The notes beneath the pieces are model-generated. The model saw nothing but the letters and a program-made list of their open reading frames with translations. It made no database searches and was not told where the DNA came from. From JAMZMI01 sp039970095 (GTDB lineage Bacteria > Bacteroidota > Bacteroidia > Cytophagales > Cyclobacteriaceae): a stretch of 64,000 nucleotides of DNA. Each line of letters starts with the position of its first letter. Positions within the stretch are counted from its first letter, which is position 1. This document shows positions 24,658 to 33,192 of this stretch, piece after piece. The stretch spans positions 1 to 64,000 of the forward strand of contig JBDVMP010000108.1 in the NCBI GenBank assembly GCA_039970095.1, given 5' to 3'. The position numbers and the translations under genes are program-made.

Positions 24658-25658
24658 AAATCCAGATTCAATTGATTCAACAAAGAGTTGATGGTTTTCA
24701 TATCTTCCTGATCAAGTAAAAACTTGAGCGATTTGGCATTGTCCAGCATTTGATGCTTATCTCGAGCCCCTACTAACACCGAGGTAACACCCGGCTGCTG
24801 CATTGTCCAATTTATAACCAACTGACTTAGAGAACAATCCCATTTCTCAGTGAGCGGTTTTAGAGAATCCAGAAAGGATACTATTTTTTCATGATTTCCT
24901 GCTTTAAACATTGGATTGTTGGCTCTGTGGTCACCCTCTCCAAACTCATGACCTGGTCTGATCTTTCCTGTAAGTAAACCCTTGTGCAAGATGGTGTGTG
25001 TCAAAATTCCTACACCGTGATCCAGGCAATAAGGCACCAATTCTTCTTCTATAGCACGGTTGACCATGCTATAGGGAACCTGATTAGTAGAAATCAATCC
25101 TGATTTATCAGCCGATAAATGCTCCACTCCTGAGTTGCATAGTCCCGCGGCGCGAATTTTGCCCGACTGTTTCAGGCTGCTCAATGCCTCGAGAATTTCA
25201 TCCATAGGGGTTACCGACTCAGGCCAATGCATTTGGTACAAGTCAATATAATCGGTGTTCAACCTGCGCAAGCTGGCTTCACACTCGGCGATGATGCTAT
25301 CTCTACCATTGAACTTATATATCTTGACAGGCGTACCATCATTTTTTTGTGAATCAATAAAAAAATCTCCCTGAGCGAGATCCCAGCGCATGCCGAACTT
25401 AGTGAGGATCTGCACCTCATGCCGTTTACCTACTATGGCCTCACCTACTATGGATTCACTAACGCCCATCCCGTAGATAGGAGCCGTATCTATGGTGGTG
25501 ATCCCATTGCCAATAGCCACATCTATTGCTTCAATGCCATCGGCTTTATTAGCCCCACCCCAAAACCATCCTCCTATGGCAAATGCTCCATAGGTGATCG
25601 GTGAAACTTCTATATCTGTATTTGGAAGGGTTTTTCTTTCTTGTTCTAATACTTTCAT
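24654..25658 (-). CDS. Aldo/keto reductase
   Basis: An NAD(P)H-dependent reductase of the AKR superfamily (334 residues, TIM barrel). The catalytic tetrad is visible: Asp57 and Tyr62 (TIDTAPIYGMG), Lys87 (ILTKFG), His144 (YQMHWPE). The C-terminal cofactor-binding segment TSVLVGARDKHQMLDNAKS is intact. It follows the GH88/105 gene by 7 bp and overlaps the SBF gene by 4 bp. In this setting it may reduce an unsaturated-uronate-derived keto sugar or an aldose; the substrate is inferred from context only. Confidence 0.9.
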   Translation of the reverse strand: MKVLEQERKTLPNTDIEVSPITYGAFAIGGWFWGGANKADGIEAIDVAIGNGITTIDTAPIYGMGVSESIVGEAIVGKRHEVQILTKFGMRWDLAQGDFFIDSQKNDGTPVKIYKFNGRDSIIAECEASLRRLNTDYIDLYQMHWPESVTPMDEILEALSSLKQSGKIRAAGLCNSGVEHLSADKSGLISTNQVPYSMVNRAIEEELVPYCLDHGVGILTHTILHKGLLTGKIRPGHEFGEGDHRANNPMFKAGNHEKIVSFLDSLKPLTEKWDCSLSQLVINWTMQQPGVTSVLVGARDKHQMLDNAKSLKFLLDQEDMKTINSLLNQLNLDL

Positions 25659-25665
25659 ATCTTGA

Positions 25666-26865
25666 TTATTTAGTCATTTCATCTGCCGCGACCATGAGAA
25701 TACCTGGTACAAACCCGCGGAAACGTTCGTTCATTCTGTCTACTTCTTTAGCTTCAGCAGTTTTAGCCCAAGCTGTATATACATTGGTTACATTGCCTTC
25801 ATCGTCAACACTTTTCTGAATATAGTCCCAGCCTTTTTCGAAAAATTCGCTGTACTGGCTGGAGATCCACCCATTGCGAGCGGCCTCCTTCATGGCCGAG
25901 AGACACATGGCCATACCGGTTATCTCTTCTGGAGAAGACGGGTCGTCCACCAGAACGTGTAACCCTCCATTTTTACCCTGATGTTTCTGTACGGCTTTGG
26001 CTATCGTTTCGGCCTGCTCTGCGAAATATTCAAAACGCGGATGTGTGTCTGGTAAATTGCGGAGCAACCCAACTATCGACCACAGCAACCAACCTTGCGA
26101 TCGACACCAATAAGTTTTTCCTATAACATCATCGAATATTCCGGTAATGACTAATCCTGTTTTTTTATCAAGGAAAATATCAATACCCGTATCCAGCTGA
26201 ATCATCGCCTGCTTATAATACACATCAGAAAGCTCGCCTGAGGTCAGTTTACCTGCGATGGCATTGGCTCGAGTGGCCCAATAAGTAGTGTCTGGGATGG
26301 CAAACCGGGTGAAGTTGCCGTCATCATGCGCCACCATTCCATACCTGTCGCGTGCACATTCGTGCAAAATAGCATCTGCCACATCAATACATACCTGTCT
26401 GGCGTCAGGGTTGTTAGTGAGTTTGTAAAGATCATACACCGGAAATGCCACGCCCAGATTGGCCGAGTATATAGAAAATGTAAGCGGTCCGCGCCGGTTG
26501 ATGCGAGCCCTGGCTTTGGTAATATATTGCGCAAAGTATTCTTCGTCTGACATCTGTGAGTCAGTCTTGAGGCGGTAGTCAAACCAATTTTTTGCATAGT
26601 CAAACGCCTTCTCATCTCCTCTTTTGGCAAAGCGAAGCAGACCTTCTATTTGTATAGACCCATCCCAGTTGGTGGTTATCTCACTGAAGGGTTTAGACAA
26701 TGTCTGATTGACCATCATTTTGAGGTTGTCGGGCAAGTTATCAGGCATGCCGTTTACAGCGGGCAACACCATCTTTGAGCCTGCTTGCGCCATGGCAGGT
26801 GTCAACATCATTTGTCCCAGCCCGCTCAATAAGATAAGGTTTGTAAATTCTCTTCTTTGCATCAC
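25666..26865 (-). CDS. Glycoside hydrolase family 88/105, unsaturated uronyl hydrolase
   Basis: Removes the 4,5-unsaturated uronic acid left at the non-reducing end of oligosaccharides after lyase cleavage. The (alpha/alpha)6 barrel of the family is suggested by ATRANAIAGKL, by WCRSQGWLLWSIVGLL near 253-268, and by GGLHVLVDD and GMAMCLSAM. The N-terminus MMQRREFTNLILLSG...AMAQA is a Tat-like or Sec signal with an RR pair, so it is exported, probably to the periplasm. It is coupled (4-bp overlap) to the DUF4861 gene upstream and is 7 bp from the reductase. With the beta-helix putative lyases it completes a lyase-hydrolase route. GH105 is favoured over GH88, not certain. Confidence 0.8.
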   Translation of the reverse strand: MMQRREFTNLILLSGLGQMMLTPAMAQAGSKMVLPAVNGMPDNLPDNLKMMVNQTLSKPFSEITTNWDGSIQIEGLLRFAKRGDEKAFDYAKNWFDYRLKTDSQMSDEEYFAQYITKARARINRRGPLTFSIYSANLGVAFPVYDLYKLTNNPDARQVCIDVADAILHECARDRYGMVAHDDGNFTRFAIPDTTYWATRANAIAGKLTSGELSDVYYKQAMIQLDTGIDIFLDKKTGLVITGIFDDVIGKTYWCRSQGWLLWSIVGLLRNLPDTHPRFEYFAEQAETIAKAVQKHQGKNGGLHVLVDDPSSPEEITGMAMCLSAMKEAARNGWISSQYSEFFEKGWDYIQKSVDDEGNVTNVYTAWAKTAEAKEVDRMNERFRGFVPGILMVAADEMTK

Positions 26866-28058
26866 TTTTTAGTTATTTGTATTGGGTTAGAAAGCTTGTC
26901 AGCTTCATCTTGCAGGTATTGTTCAAAGTTTTCCTGTTTGGAAAAAAAGGGGTTAGACAGTTCCCAGCAGGCGAAAAAATACACCTTGTTTCGTGCCCTT
27001 GCTTTCAAAGCTACATAGTTGGTATTGCCAATATCAAGCCCTTCCTTTATCTCATTATGGCTATGATATTGCCTGTTTTCAAACATGATGGCCATGCCCA
27101 ATTTGGAATTGGTGCCATCTGCCTGATGTGCATAAGTCCAAACAGAAGAATATTTAGCATTATGCTGTGTGAGGTTGAAGGATTCACTTTTAAAATTGGG
27201 CATGCCTATTGCCAAAATAAGTGCGGTATCACTCACCCCTATTTCATTACTGTAGTAGTATTTCCCGCGGGTCAATGTGAGTTGTTCATAACCGTCAATC
27301 TTTTTGGACCCAGCATCCCATCCCATAAAATCAATCCGATGAGCAGCTTCCAGAGGACCTGAATATAGTTTCGTGTACACGGATTTATCAGCATCGCCCA
27401 GTCTGTGCAGTTTGTCAGCTTCCAATACAGCCAAGCCTCCGGCTCCTAAAGAATTACCAACCTGTAGGATGTCCATTCCCCAGTCAGATAACTTGTGCCA
27501 ACTGGTATCAATCCCTGCCTCATGCAATGTCAGCTGTTCGGTAGTTTTGCCGTAAATATCTTTGCCATTTCGGGGATCAAAGAAAGTTCGGAAAGCTACT
27601 TTATCATTCTCGATACCCGGTCCCTCCAAATGAAAGAATGGCTGTCTAATATTTTGTTTTGCGCCTCTGTAGCGGGTTATTTCCGAGATTTCCAGACCCG
27701 AATACTTCTTATCTGCTCGCACCGAGAAACTGATATCAGTACCGGTATTTAAATCGGGCTGTTGTGTAGGCTCTATAGCTTTCAGTTGAACGTCCTTTAT
27801 TTCTTCGGGCTCAAAATCTGATTCTATCAACAGCAGATCCCAAATACCGTCAGCGTCTAGATCTACGCATTGGGTCAAAAACGGATCACTCAACATCAAG
27901 TTCTTTGGCATATCTTCAGACCTTTTGACTCGCACAATTTCCCCGGCTCGATAAAATTCGGATTCATTGCTAAACTCCAAAGGAATTGGTGCCTTTGGCT
28001 GACATGAGGTGATTGTCAGCAGGAGAAATAAAATACCAGGGTTGATATAATGATTCAA
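26862..28058 (-). CDS. DUF4861 family lipoprotein
   Basis: A 398-residue protein with a lipoprotein signal (FLLLTITSC, lipid-modified Cys near residue 19), so membrane-anchored. The body resembles DUF4861: DPRNGKDIYGKT, HKLSDWGMDILQVGNSLGAGG, and HRIDFMGWDAGSKK. DUF4861 proteins are common in polysaccharide loci of Bacteroidota next to GH88/105 genes, and their activity is not established. It is the first gene of the five-gene catabolic operon and is preceded by a PUL-type promoter element at 28101-28130. A carbohydrate-active enzyme role is likely but unproven. Confidence 0.75.
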   Translation of the reverse strand: MNHYINPGILFLLLTITSCQPKAPIPLEFSNESEFYRAGEIVRVKRSEDMPKNLMLSDPFLTQCVDLDADGIWDLLLIESDFEPEEIKDVQLKAIEPTQQPDLNTGTDISFSVRADKKYSGLEISEITRYRGAKQNIRQPFFHLEGPGIENDKVAFRTFFDPRNGKDIYGKTTEQLTLHEAGIDTSWHKLSDWGMDILQVGNSLGAGGLAVLEADKLHRLGDADKSVYTKLYSGPLEAAHRIDFMGWDAGSKKIDGYEQLTLTRGKYYYSNEIGVSDTALILAIGMPNFKSESFNLTQHNAKYSSVWTYAHQADGTNSKLGMAIMFENRQYHSHNEIKEGLDIGNTNYVALKARARNKVYFFACWELSNPFFSKQENFEQYLQDEADKLSNPIQITKK

Positions 28059-28100
28059 GAATATTTTGTTTTGCCTTTACAGAAATGACATTACCTATAT

Positions 28101-28130
28101 AAGAGTACCCAAGACACCATTCCTACTCAA
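28101..28130 (-). promoter_or_regulatory. PUL promoter element, site 6 (catabolic operon)
   Basis: Minus strand TTGAGTA (28130-28124), exactly 17 bases, then ACTCTT (28106-28101), 43 bp before the DUF4861 start. It matches the elements found at five other PUL units. Confidence 0.7.
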
Positions 28131-28146
28131 AAAACAAAGAAGATTT

Positions 28147-28179
28147 AAAAAAAAACTAGCACTCCTCTTGGAGGAGTGC
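28147..28179 (-). terminator. Terminator of the sulfatase gene
   Basis: GCACTCCTC (28159-28167) and GAGGAGTGC (28171-28179) form a perfect 9-bp stem with a TTG loop. The minus strand then continues into CTAG and nine T's. It separates the sulfatase from the catabolic operon. Confidence 0.88.
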
Positions 28180-28217
28180 CAGCACCATCAACTAACAAAT
28201 TATGAAACAAATTCAAT

Positions 28218-29795
28218 TCAAAATTCATTATAAGCCTGATCGCCTATATTCATTTTGCTCGCCCATTGATAAAACAGCGAATCCAATTCTTGTAGCAGCT
28301 CGGGATATTGGTCTGAAAGGTCATTACTCTCGAGTGGATCTACCGAGAGGTCATACAACTCTGTAGGAAAGGTATCACCTTGCGAAACCAGCTTCCAGTT
28401 ATCTCTTCTTACCGCTCGATGTTCTTTTGGGTTGCTTTGCCAAAACAAAACTTCATGCCCTCCTTCAGATTCATTTTTGATTACTGGCACCAAACTCTTA
28501 CCATCTATTGGCAGAATCTTATCTCCTTTAAACGATTCGGGATAATCGCCCCGTGCCAGCTCCAAAAAAGTAGGCATAAAATCCATGATGTGACCTACAG
28601 CATCAGTCTGCGTTCCTTGCTCTATGACTCCAGGCCAGTTAACAATAAGTGGGGTTTTTATTCCTCCTTCGTGGTTCCACCTTTTGAAACGCCTGAATGG
28701 GGTATTGCTGGCATTGGCCCAGTGCACGCCAACGGATCGGTATGATTCCACAGGACCGGGAGCTATATCCGGTGTGTAATTGGCATCTTCGGCACAGCCT
28801 CCATTATCAGACAAAAATATGATTAAGGTATTCTCACGTTTGCCCAGGTTCTCTAACTTATCAAGCACCCTACCGACATTCTGATCCACTCTGTCAATCA
28901 TGGCAGCATAAACTGCCATGGTCAGTGCCCAATCTTCTTTGTTGCTGACCGTATCCCAGGCACTAGCTGACTCATCGCGCGGACCGAGCTCTAGGTTTTG
29001 ATCCACGAGCCCTAATTGTTTTAGACGATCAAACCTTTGGGTTCTCAATGAATCCCAACCTATGTCATATACTCCTTTGTACCTGGCGATATCCTCTGGC
29101 CAGGCATGCAGTGGATAGTGAGGTGCCGTATAGGCGATGTACAAAAAGAATGGATTTTCTTCGTTTTTGTACTCATCCAGATAGTCCAGTGCGTAATCAG
29201 TAAAAGTATCGGTAGAATAAAAATCAGATTCTGTAGTGGTGTATGGTAAATACTCCTTGTCATCCATTGCCCAACGCCGTGGGTAGCCACGGGGAACGGT
29301 AGATAGCTTTCTGCCGGGATCTTGTTCATTAATTCTTTTTGGGCCGGGATTAAAATGATTCGCTGCTCCATCGGTAAGCCCAAAATGTCTATCAAAGCCA
29401 CGATCAAAAGGTGTCTCATCGGCATGCCATTTGCCTACCATCAGGGTTCTGTAGCCGGTTTCTCTCAGAGCTTCACCTATGGTTATTGCGTTTTCATATT
29501 TTCCAGGTCTATTGGTATAAATACCAGCTTTTTGAGGATATATACCTGTGAGCAATGAGGTACGCGACGGCACGCATATACCATTATTGTAGAAGTTGGT
29601 AAAGGTTAACCCCGATTGTGCAAGGCTATCGATCCGAGGCGTATTGATTTCACCTCCAAAACAACCCAAGTCTGAGTAACCCATATCATCAACCATGATG
29701 AGCACTATATTGGGCCGGCTTTCATCCCGAACTTCTTGCTGACAAGCACTAAATAAAATTACGAAAAGTAAAAATGAGGCGACTCTTATCATCAA
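28218..29795 (-). CDS. Sulfatase, family S1 (formylglycine type), lipoprotein
   Basis: Hydrolyses a sulfate ester from a polysaccharide or oligosaccharide. The active-site signature is CVPSRTSLLTG with Cys74, to be converted to formylglycine. Metal ligands are seen in VDDMGYSDLG near 35-44 and SDNGGCAEDANY later. The signal peptide ends in a lipobox (LFSAC, Cys18), so it is tethered to a membrane and may face the surface or periplasm. Its 525 residues are typical, and GHIMDFMPTFLELA and LYDLSVDPLESNDLS are standard C-terminal landmarks. It lies downstream of the SusC/SusD/CBM96 genes in the same direction and ends at a clear terminator. The sulfation position attacked is unknown. Confidence 0.92.
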   Translation of the reverse strand: MMIRVASFLLFVILFSACQQEVRDESRPNIVLIMVDDMGYSDLGCFGGEINTPRIDSLAQSGLTFTNFYNNGICVPSRTSLLTGIYPQKAGIYTNRPGKYENAITIGEALRETGYRTLMVGKWHADETPFDRGFDRHFGLTDGAANHFNPGPKRINEQDPGRKLSTVPRGYPRRWAMDDKEYLPYTTTESDFYSTDTFTDYALDYLDEYKNEENPFFLYIAYTAPHYPLHAWPEDIARYKGVYDIGWDSLRTQRFDRLKQLGLVDQNLELGPRDESASAWDTVSNKEDWALTMAVYAAMIDRVDQNVGRVLDKLENLGKRENTLIIFLSDNGGCAEDANYTPDIAPGPVESYRSVGVHWANASNTPFRRFKRWNHEGGIKTPLIVNWPGVIEQGTQTDAVGHIMDFMPTFLELARGDYPESFKGDKILPIDGKSLVPVIKNESEGGHEVLFWQSNPKEHRAVRRDNWKLVSQGDTFPTELYDLSVDPLESNDLSDQYPELLQELDSLFYQWASKMNIGDQAYNEF

Positions 29796-29825
29796 CTAGT
29801 TATTATTTCAAATTATAGGATAGAT

Positions 29826-29863
29826 AATAAAAAGGGCCTACCACATATTGCAGCGGTAGGCCC
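29826..29863 (-). terminator. Terminator of the CBM96-like gene
   Basis: GGGCCTACC (29834-29842) and GGTAGGCCC (29855-29863) pair perfectly. The minus strand continues TTTTTATTAT. Confidence 0.85.
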
Positions 29864-29886
29864 GAGCAGTTCTAACTACTTACTTG

Positions 29887-31551
29887 CTATTGCTTTATGA
29901 TTCTTCCAGTTTTAAAAGTACCATCCAAACTAATCACTTTGATGAGGTAATTACCTGATTGCAGTCCTACAAGCGACATAGTGATTTGGTCGCTATTCAA
30001 CTCCGCCAGTTGCTCTTTCACAACTTTTCCATTTATATCAAAGAGCATCAGTTTTCCAATTTGACGTTCCACATTACTGATAGTGACTCTATCAAATGTT
30101 GGGTTAGGATAGATATTCAAATCGGCTACTGCCTCCAACTCTGTGGCCAATGTTTCTTCGATATCTTCTTCTACCACAATCTCCAAATATGTTCCACCAC
30201 TTGAATGCTCCTTGGAGTGGTATTGTGCCTTGAATGTAGAACCTTGAAGCGTTGTGCTTAGATGCAGCGAAAGTGTCTTATCAGATTCACCTTTCACGGC
30301 ATCCGTTATATCAATTGCATGTGGAGTTTCTAATGTCTCCCCTCCGCTAGAAGTTGTAACCACACCCGAAAGTGAATCAAGTACAGCCGGTCGTGTGTTA
30401 CCTGTAATGGTTGCTTCCTGCCAGGTATCATCCTGGATATATGATACCCACTGGGTACCGCCTTCCTCGCCCCATTTGGTTCCAAAAGGAGTTAGGTAAA
30501 GTGTAGCTGATTTTACAATTTCAAGGTCGGAGATATCCTGAGATAAATCATACTTAAGGAATATCTCGTGCAGATTACTTCCCTCTCCCTGTGCTGACTG
30601 CATATAATCCTTATCTCCATAGTTGGTATCACCTTTAGATCCGGTCCGGGTAAAGGCATCCTCTGCAGCATAAATACGCAAAGTAGTTACACCTGCAGCA
30701 TCCACCACAATGTACCCTGATTTAGTAGATGTGCTTGTACCTCCAGCATTTGTAGCTTCTAGTGTCACGTCGTATTTTCCTTCTGCACTATATGTAACAG
30801 TAGGGTTCTGATCCGTGCTTTCTGCCGGAGATCCGCCTTCAAAAGTCCATTTCCATTCGGTAGGAGAATAAGTAGATTCATCAGTAAATGTTACAGAACC
30901 TCCCGCCTTGAGCGATTGTTTGCTTGCAGAAAAAGCTACTCCAGGTGTATATAACTCAACTTCGATGTAAGTTCCTCCGGTATCATGTTCTTTGGAGTGA
31001 TATTGCGCCTTGAAGGTTGAGCCCAAAAGGCTGGTGCTCAATTTCAGTGAAAGCGTATTGTCAGTTTCAGCTCTGACTAAATCAGTAACATCAATAGAAT
31101 GTGGTGTTTCCAGCGTGGCTCCACCTGTGGAGGTTGTAACAACGGCAGCTACTGAATCTTGTGATGTAGCAGGTCTTGTATTACCTGTAAGTGTAGCTTC
31201 GGCCCAAGTATCATCCTGGATATAAGATACCCATTGTGTACTACCGTCTTCTCCCCATTTGTCTCCAAATGGAGTCAGAACCAAAGTGGCGGATTTAACT
31301 AAATCAAGATCAGCTATATCTTGAGACAAATCGTACTTAAGAAATATCTCGTGCAAGTTACTTCCTTCTCCAGAAGCGGATTGCATATAATCTGCAGAGC
31401 CATAGTTTGTATCACCTTTAGAACCAGTTCTGGTAAAAGCATCCTCAGCTGCATATATCTGAATCTGAGCATGTGCCTGGCTGGTTTGAAGCATCAGCGC
31501 CACCGCCCAAAGGCCGCACACCGTTAAAATTCGTTGTATATTTTTCTTCAT
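29887..31551 (-). CDS. Surface glycan-binding protein: two CBM96-like (DNRLRE) modules, PKD domain, T9SS tail
   Basis: A non-enzymatic binding protein. After a signal peptide (cut near AHAQI) there are two near-identical modules, about residues 30-205 and 293-460. Each starts YAAEDAFTRTGSKGDTNYG and contains HEIFLKYDLSQDI, TQWVSYIQDDTW and STFKAQYHSKEH. These belong to the DNRLRE/CBM96 group, some members of which bind alginate. Between them is a PKD domain (about 208-285, SPTEWKWTFEGGSPAES). The C-terminus (NIYPNPTFDRVTISN...GNYLIKV) is a type IX secretion sorting domain, so it is exported to the surface. It lies downstream of susD and ends with a strong terminator. It probably serves as the accessory glycan-binding protein of the locus. 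Confidence 0.82.
   Translation of the reverse strand: MKKNIQRILTVCGLWAVALMLQTSQAHAQIQIYAAEDAFTRTGSKGDTNYGSADYMQSASGEGSNLHEIFLKYDLSQDIADLDLVKSATLVLTPFGDKWGEDGSTQWVSYIQDDTWAEATLTGNTRPATSQDSVAAVVTTSTGGATLETPHSIDVTDLVRAETDNTLSLKLSTSLLGSTFKAQYHSKEHDTGGTYIEVELYTPGVAFSASKQSLKAGGSVTFTDESTYSPTEWKWTFEGGSPAESTDQNPTVTYSAEGKYDVTLEATNAGGTSTSTKSGYIVVDAAGVTTLRIYAAEDAFTRTGSKGDTNYGDKDYMQSAQGEGSNLHEIFLKYDLSQDISDLEIVKSATLYLTPFGTKWGEEGGTQWVSYIQDDTWQEATITGNTRPAVLDSLSGVVTTSSGGETLETPHAIDITDAVKGESDKTLSLHLSTTLQGSTFKAQYHSKEHSSGGTYLEIVVEEDIEETLATELEAVADLNIYPNPTFDRVTISNVERQIGKLMLFDINGKVVKEQLAELNSDQITMSLVGLQSGNYLIKVISLDGTFKTGRIIKQ
30178..31450 (-). repeat. Duplicated module within the CBM96-like gene
   Basis: Segments about 30178-30662 and 30955-31450 are similar at DNA level throughout, for example around the AATATCTCGTGCA motif near 30560 and 31340. 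They encode the two binding modules and represent a recent internal duplication. Confidence 0.75.
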
Positions 31552-31662
31552 GATTTAATAGTTTTAGTTAAAGATTTAAATGTAAAGGCATAGCTATCCT
31601 GATCTCAAATTGGAATACTTAAGTCTTTACGTTGTAAGAAATAATTTTAATTCGTTTAGCTT

Positions 31663-33165
31663 TTAGTCATATCCTGCGTTTTGCGGTAAAAGATTTGGGT
31701 TTCTGTCTAATTCGGCCTGCTTTAATGGCAGGTAATAATGTTTTGATGCATCGAAATTGGGCTGAGGCTCTAAGGAATTAGTTCCTAAGAATACTTCATC
31801 GCCAAGCTTTCTCCGTTTGATATCATACCATCTCTTAAACTCAAATGCCAATTCAATTCTGCGTTCTTCAAGTACGGTTTCCCTAAAGGCACTCGCATCA
31901 GCCGCTTCTGCAGTGCTTACATCAGCAGGGGTAGCTGCGCCGTTGCGTGCTCTTGCTCTTACCAGATTCACATATCCCTGAGCTTCAGCAGTAGGACCAC
32001 TGATTTCGTTAAGTGCTTCTGCCGCGATCAGCAACACCTCGGCATACCTGAACATGGCATAGTTATTATCTGTCTTGCGTCCCTCGTTTTGAGCTTCGCC
32101 ATAAAACCTAAAGTATTTTGCACAGTGTGGCCTCTGCTCATTGGGGTATTGATCATAAGGGACCAACACTCCATCAATAAGTGTTTCACTCTCAAATGTC
32201 ACGGCTTTGCGATAGTCATCATCAGGGAATGAATTATAAACAGCCATCGAAGGAACACTCACTCCCCATCCATTTTTGTCAGCACCTCTTACGCCATTGA
32301 GCGCTCCCATAAAATCATCGTTGATTCCGGCCTTCCCTACAATTATTCCTTTGTAGTCCAGTGAAAAAACTGTTTCTACTTGTCCATCCTGCAAAGCTGA
32401 ATTGAATAAGTCTTGATAATCCGCAACCAAATCATAGTTCAGCTCTCCTTTGTTATCAATTACCCATTTGGCATTTTCGTAAGCATTCTGCCAATCTTCA
32501 ATCGTCAGATAAACAGAAGCCAACAAGGTATACGCACTGCCACTGGTAGCACGACTCCTAATGTTTCCAGGGTGGGTCATAGGCAGGTGCTGCTTGGCAA
32601 ACTCCAGATCATCTACAATGTATTGATAGACATCCTCCTCCGAGCTTTTACTCAAGGTTGCCATTACATTTGCTGGTGTCTTCTCAGAAACATACGGAAT
32701 ATCACCAAAAAGCCTTACCATATGGTAGTACACAAATGCTCTCACAAATCGTGCCTCTGCCTCCAATGCCAACTTCACATCCGCGTCTGCTGAAATATTC
32801 TGTGCACCAAAAACCGCGTTATTTGCGGTTGCAATAATATTATATGCCGCGGGCCAAAAGGCGGTGATCATTCCATTGGTTCCATCAAAATTAAATTCAT
32901 TGATCTCTACTCGTCTGGCAGAAGTGGAGGTGTTACCTATATCTGCCATATCACCTAGCAGCTGTATGGTTAGCGACATTTTCCGACCCCAGAAGGTCTC
33001 CTGAGTCATCAGGCCATAAGCACCAAAAATGCCCATTTCAACATCAACTGGAGTTTTGAAGAACCCATCTGAAGACAGTGTTCCGATCGCATCCTCTTCC
33101 AGATCCGCGCAGTTGAGAGCGAGTAGGGAAAGCGAAAGAAGTAATATTTTATTTAGGTATTTCAT
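31663..33165 (-). CDS. susD: SusD/RagB-family outer-membrane glycan-binding lipoprotein
   Basis: Surface lipoprotein that caps the SusC channel and captures oligosaccharides. The start at 33165 (MKYLNKILLLSLSLLALNC) is preferred over 33192 because it gives a proper lipoprotein signal with Cys19; the longer start would sit flush against the susC stop. Typical SusD features follow: tetratricopeptide-like helices in ALEAEARFVRAFVYYHMVRLFGDIPY, and the C-terminal FRYAEVLLIAAEALNE and ERRIELAFEFKRWYDIKR. Its length (500 residues) is normal. It is the partner of the SusC gene immediately upstream. Confidence 0.95.
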   Translation of the reverse strand: MKYLNKILLLSLSLLALNCADLEEDAIGTLSSDGFFKTPVDVEMGIFGAYGLMTQETFWGRKMSLTIQLLGDMADIGNTSTSARRVEINEFNFDGTNGMITAFWPAAYNIIATANNAVFGAQNISADADVKLALEAEARFVRAFVYYHMVRLFGDIPYVSEKTPANVMATLSKSSEEDVYQYIVDDLEFAKQHLPMTHPGNIRSRATSGSAYTLLASVYLTIEDWQNAYENAKWVIDNKGELNYDLVADYQDLFNSALQDGQVETVFSLDYKGIIVGKAGINDDFMGALNGVRGADKNGWGVSVPSMAVYNSFPDDDYRKAVTFESETLIDGVLVPYDQYPNEQRPHCAKYFRFYGEAQNEGRKTDNNYAMFRYAEVLLIAAEALNEISGPTAEAQGYVNLVRARARNGAATPADVSTAEAADASAFRETVLEERRIELAFEFKRWYDIKRRKLGDEVFLGTNSLEPQPNFDASKHYYLPLKQAELDRNPNLLPQNAGYD

Positions 33166-33192
33166 CTGAATTAATGTCTTTGTTTGCAACAA

